Below, piece by piece: positions 59,450-64,000 of a stretch of 64,000 nt of DNA. Every line of letters begins with the position of its first letter. Position 1 is the first letter of the stretch. Source of the DNA: Neurospora crassa OR74A (lineage: Eukaryota > Ascomycota > Sordariomycetes > Sordariales > Sordariaceae); NCBI RefSeq assembly GCF_000182925.2, contig NC_026505.1:434001-498000 (forward strand), given 5' to 3'. The notes beneath the pieces are model-generated. The model had not been told where the DNA came from. It worked only from the letters and a program-made list of their open reading frames with translations, and did not search any database. The position numbers and the translations under genes are program-made.

Positions 59450-60450
59450 GTGCGTAGAAATATAAGTGTATTCTATCGGATATTAGTAAGGTATTTTTAT
59501 TATTGCGAGCTTCCTAGAATATTAGAAAGCTTCCTATATAGGCGCTTGAGGTATAGCGTATATTATATTGCTCCTTATATTTTATTGATTGTAATTAATA
59601 TTATAAAGGAAGTTATAAACTTCTTTGTATTGAAATCCGATTTATATTTCGACGAGATTTGTATTTTTTTAGCTAACGAGTATAATATATATATTTCGAC
59701 CGAGACTGTACGGCGGTACCTTCGATAGGAGAAGTAGAAGAAGAAGCGACTCTATATAAAGGTATTATAATAATCCCCTATATTAGTAGTCGAGTAGATA
59801 TTAAAAATCTCTTTATTTACTATAGAGATATTCGTATTCTATAACGAATTTAGTATAGACTGAAGGGACGGCGCTCGTTGTACTAACTAGGTACCCCGCA
59901 GCGCTATTGCAATAGTATTAAATAAATTTATATATAGTATATAGTATTACTTCCTTCTAACTATTATAATAAATAGATTATTAGATATATTAGTATTTAG
60001 AAGTGTAACGGACTTAGCCGGGGTTTAAGATTAGATAGTAAAATACCTACTCCCTAAAATAAATCTATTTCCCGGTTACAATAGTATTTTAGTAATAAAT
60101 AACGCTAGTTAATACTCCTATACTAAATTCTAATACGTATACAATTAGAAGGGGGTTCTATTGTAGTATTTGCTGCTATACTCTTCCGAATTCAACCCTA
60201 TCGAGGTATACTTTAGTAATTTTAAATAGTAATTTAAAAGGGTATATTATAACGAAGGTAGTAATAAAATATTAAATAATGATTTTACTATATTTTTTAA
60301 GCAATTAGCGTAGGATATAGGGTATAAAGTATAATAAATCTATAGCTATTTTAAGAATATAAAGCTAATAATAAATTAATTTAATAATATTAATAAAGAG
60401 TATAGCGAGTTATATATTAACGAGCTAGTCGAATATAGAGAGATAGGTAT
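59450..60450 (+). mobile_element. Relic of a Tc1/mariner-type DNA transposon (transposase remnant)
   Basis: Plus-strand pieces match the layout of a Tc1/mariner transposase. A helix-turn-helix end lies at 59633-59728 (FDEICIFLANEYNIYISTET, then VRRYLR). The region of the first catalytic acid follows at about 59828-59905 (IFVFYNEFSID, where a DE pair is expected and NE is read, then RDGAR), and the third-acid region at about 60191-60226 (FNPIEVYFSNF). Stops and transition-type changes are spread through it, as expected after RIP, so it cannot encode active enzyme. I could not find its terminal inverted repeats, so the limits are those of the coding remnant. It is old or heavily mutated. Confidence 0.65.
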
Positions 60451-62076
60451 TGTATTTAAGCGGCGGTAGAGAGTATAGAAGGGAGAGATGGATTTATATG
60501 TATTAAATTGAATTGTATATTAAAAATACTAGAAATACTAGAAATGCCAGAAGTATTAAAAGTACTAGAAATTATATTTATTTATATAATAATACTAAAA
60601 TACTAGAAACCCCCCTCTTTTACTATAAATCGATTTATAATATTGTTATTGCTCGCTAGGACCGTTAGTAGTAGTACTGGCCGCTATAGAAGTAAGAGTT
60701 CTAGTAACGCTATACTCGAATATAATATTGAATTGTAGGTCTAAAATATATACTAATTAATTAAATTATAATAATAAGAATTAAAGGGTATATTTACTAT
60801 AGTTTAATTACATTACTAGTACTATATATTTAATTTTGAGGAAGTCTTTAATATTATTTTTAAATACTATATAGAAGTTGTGATTGAACCCTAGCCTTAT
60901 AAACTATTCTACCGGCTACTTTCTAAATACGAATATATTGGGCGGCGCCTCCTTATTCTAAAGCTTATTTCTTAAAATAATTAGAATTCTATATACTAGT
61001 ACTACTTTAATTAATAACCTAATATAGTAATACTTATAAAACGCTTTAAAGAATTCGGTAATAATCTTTTTAGCCGGCCGATTAGGCGGAGCGGGGGGTA
61101 GTAATAATAAATAAAGATTAAAAGTTGAGGGTACGGGCGGATATAGTATAAATAATTCTCTAGCTTCTATTAGGGAATTTCTAATTTCTTCGCTCTCGTC
61201 CTCCTTGCCTACTACCAACGGCAATACAATTAATAGTAGTGCCGGTAGCTAAATAAATACTATAATCGCTATAGAAATAGGAGGAGGGTTAGTATTAATG
61301 TGCTTAGTAATAAGAGTCTCGTAGTCGGTCGGGTGCCTATAGAATGCGGTAGTAAAATATTTTAATAACGTATACGAATTGATAGTTACTACTTTACTTG
61401 GTAGGGGGAAAGCGCTTGCTATATTATAGTTATAGTTACTAATAATTACCGAATTAGTAATAAAGCCGCTAACGGTATAAGGTAATTAGACTTAGGGATA
61501 TTAAAAGTAGGGAGGGAAGTACTAATATAGTAACGGGTATAGTAGGTATAGGGGAGGAGGGTATAGCTAGTATAGACCTTTAAAATCGTCCCTCCTTAAC
61601 GTAGCTTACAATAGACTATTTATAGTCTTTATATTAGTACTACTATTACTACTATTAATATTATTAATAATATTAATATTAATTAGTAAATTATTACTTC
61701 CTCCCCTATATTTACTACTACTATTGCTAATACTAGAGGCGGCTACTACCTTATTGCCTAATATATCTCGTACTAACTTAAATAGCGGGTTAATTACTAT
61801 AGCCTTCCTTAGTAATATAGCACGTACCTACTTACCTATATTTTTAATATTAAAATTATAATAAGTTATACTCTTATTTATAACGTAGTATATTTAATAC
61901 TTAATAGCCTTATTATAATTCTTGCACTTATAGCTAAGACTATACGCCTATACCTATACTAGCTCCTAATATATAATACTGCGTAACTTTACCCCCGTAC
62001 GCTCCTTTCGCTACTAGTCCTCCTTTAAATTCTTTTCGACTTCTACTAATATAGTATTTATTATAATACGCTTAGA

Positions 62077-62176
62077 NNNNNNNNNNNNNNNNNNNNNNNN
62101 NNNNNNNNNNNNNNNNNNNNNNNNNNNNNNNNNNNNNNNNNNNNNNNNNNNNNNNNNNNNNNNNNNNNNNNNNNNN
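62077..62176. other. Assembly gap (100 N)
   Basis: Exactly 100 N within the AT-rich region; the conventional length for a gap of unknown size. Confidence 0.99.
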
Positions 62177-64000
62177 TAAGCGGCTACTATAATAAAATAA
62201 AGTATTTAAGTATTTATTAAAAATACCCTATAATATCTCCCCCTCGATAAAAGGAGAAGAATACTCGCTATCTACAAAATATTATTAAGTTTAATTATAT
62301 ATATAAAAAATCCGATTATTTATTAAAATCTTTATTTATTTACTTATATCGAAATTAACTACCCAATATAAAAACGTACGTCTACTCAAATAGAATATAC
62401 AGTTTAATAACCTAGTACTAATCCTTTAGTAATTAAATTCGTAATGAAGTATACGATTGTTAAAATTATTTTCCTTTATTTCCTTATTCTCGTTTATATA
62501 TTGTATATTTTAATGAAAATACTTATATTCTAATAGAGAGTCCTTTTACTCTTAATTGGTAGGAAAATAATTGTAGTAAGGAGAATGGGTAATAAATAAA
62601 ATATTAAAGCGAGAACTAGAGCGAACTATTATTATATAAAATTTGTTAGATAATTTTATTAAACCGGGTATATACTAAAGCGAAAGGTTATTAGAGCGAA
62701 TACTATAAAGAGTAGCGATACTAGGAAGGGCTTTAAATATATAGGTTTTATTAATAAATAAAGTTGCGGAATAGCGGCGAATATAAATTTCTTACGCTTT
62801 TCTAAATTTAGTATAGAAAGTCGTTAATTTTATTTATAATTTTTATATAACTTTATTCTAATATTTATTAGAGGCTACCAAAACCTTAGTCTACTTCTTT
62901 AAAGTATTTGCCAAAATACCTTTAATTTTTTTACGAGAAATAAAATTAATAAGTAGGGTAGCTTCCTTATTAATTTCGATAATATAATCGACTACCTTTT
63001 CAATTATAGAAAGTTCGTTTAAGGCTAATTCGGTAGGTACCACTTAAATACAATAGAAATAACTAAATTTACCTAGTAGATTACTAATCTATTCGGGGAG
63101 TTTAGTACTATAATTAGAATATTAAATAGTAAATAGTATTATTTTTAAAGGGATATAATTGGTAAAATTAATATTTTTATTATGTTTCTTATTAAAGGTA
63201 AAGTTAAAAGCTATTTTAATATTATAAACCAACTTATATTACAAAAAGGAATAATTACTGGCAAATTGTTTCTTATATTCCTCCTTATTTTCTATATATA
63301 CTTTAATAATCTTTTCGATTTCCGTACGCAATTCTCGATTAATTTTAATACTAAGATTAATATAATCCTTATTATAATTAGTGAGGGTATTAGCGAGGGT
63401 CGGATATACTTTTCCTTTATTACTATTTTCGCTAATAGTAGCCGAGTGTAATTATACAATACGGATTAGAGTTTTACGTACCTTTCTTAGGATTATTTTA
63501 GTAATTAAGGTTTTAATACAAAATAAAATAGGGGCTAGTTTAATTAAGGCTTATAAAGTTTTACGCACTTTATTAACTAATTAGGCGAACTTTCAATACT
63601 CTTAAGTTTTAGAGAAGTTAATATTACTAATACTAATAATATAGCTGTTAAAGTAAATATTATAGAGAGTAGGCGGGTAGCGTACTTAGAGATGTTTATT
63701 AGCGGTAATTAATTCCTCTATATATCCTCTTCTAAAGAGGATATTATTAAATTTAATAGTAATTGTAGGAACTAAATTAAATTCTCTATTAGAATATAAT
63801 TCTTAAATTTTAGTATTATTAAATCTAATAAGAGCGTTAGACTCCTACTCCTATTAAGATCTATTATAATTACTAAGAATTAAATCCTTTAGAAGTCCGT
63901 TTAATAAAAATATAGGTATAAGGTAAGTAAAGTTATTATTAATAGAATATAGGATTATTGAATTTATATTAATTAATTTATTCGTATAATTAATAATATT

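Larger units (their letters stand above)
59216..64000. repeat. RIP-type AT-rich degenerate repeat region
   Basis: From about 59215 the sequence changes within a few tens of bases from mixed composition to mostly A and T, with abundant TA steps, frequent stops in all frames and almost no CA/TG dinucleotides. This is the known product of repeat-induced point mutation in ascomycetes. Apart from the transposase relic at 59450-60450, segments such as minus-strand 60958-61224 look like eroded repeat proteins that I cannot assign to a family. No host gene is visible, and the region runs off the window. Confidence 0.9.

Noticed and set aside
60958-61224. Minus-strand open frame of 88 codons in the AT-rich region
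   Set aside because: A chance survivor within degenerate repeat sequence; no ATG support and no family recognised.
1-64000. Dispersed 5S rRNA genes
   Set aside because: These are scattered in Neurospora genomes, so I looked for the characteristic internal promoter sequence on both strands by eye and saw none.

Overview
The window is nuclear DNA from a filamentous ascomycete, most likely a Sordariales fungus of the Neurospora/Sordaria type. The evidence is short GT-AG introns (about 50 to 150 nt) with CTAAC/CTGAC branch sites, small introns in all three tRNA genes, wide intergenic spacers full of ACCTAGGT/CCTACC-type short repeats and C/T or A/G tracts, and an abrupt switch near 59.2 kb to very AT-rich sequence that looks like repeat-induced point mutation (RIP). 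The species call is an inference from these features; no sequence search was possible.

Layout. 0-19 kb: a small Cys/His-rich protein gene (1639-2263, +), a small unrecognised gene (6883-7594, +), a Sec72-like TPR protein (10146-10796, -), an intron-bearing tRNA-Glu(CUC), and a large eight-exon gene for a protein with an internal zinc cluster (12734-15903, -). 20-30 kb: an accessory-looking stretch where one intact TauD/TfdA-like dioxygenase gene (22219-23782, +) sits among sequence that reads like protein in short pieces in changing frames, with no other intact gene. It includes a perfect 20-bp hairpin at 27822-27864. 30-33.5 kb: gene-free, rich in simple repeats. 33.5-46.3 kb: a housekeeping block with a mitochondrial-type NAD(H) kinase (-), a glycerolipid acyltransferase (+), a DHA1-type MFS transporter (+) and a Ytp1-like membrane protein (+). 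47.9-49.0 kb: tRNA-Ser(GCU) and tRNA-Ala(UGC). 49.3-57.4 kb: a cytosolic SsuA/THI5-like binding protein (-), a FAD monooxygenase (-) and a divergently transcribed MFS exporter (+), which could form a small catabolic or detoxification group. 59.2-64 kb: RIP-like degenerate DNA with a recognisable Tc1/mariner transposase relic and a 100-N assembly gap.

The genes serve general functions (ER translocation, mitochondrial NADP(H) supply, phospholipid remodelling, export) and two likely niche functions (the dioxygenase, and the monooxygenase/exporter pair). Exon boundaries were derived by hand from splice signals and reading-frame continuity. They are strongest for the NAD kinase (no intron), acyltransferase, both MFS genes, Ytp1, monooxygenase and dioxygenase, and weakest for the first exon of the zinc-cluster gene and for the start of the 6883-7594 gene.
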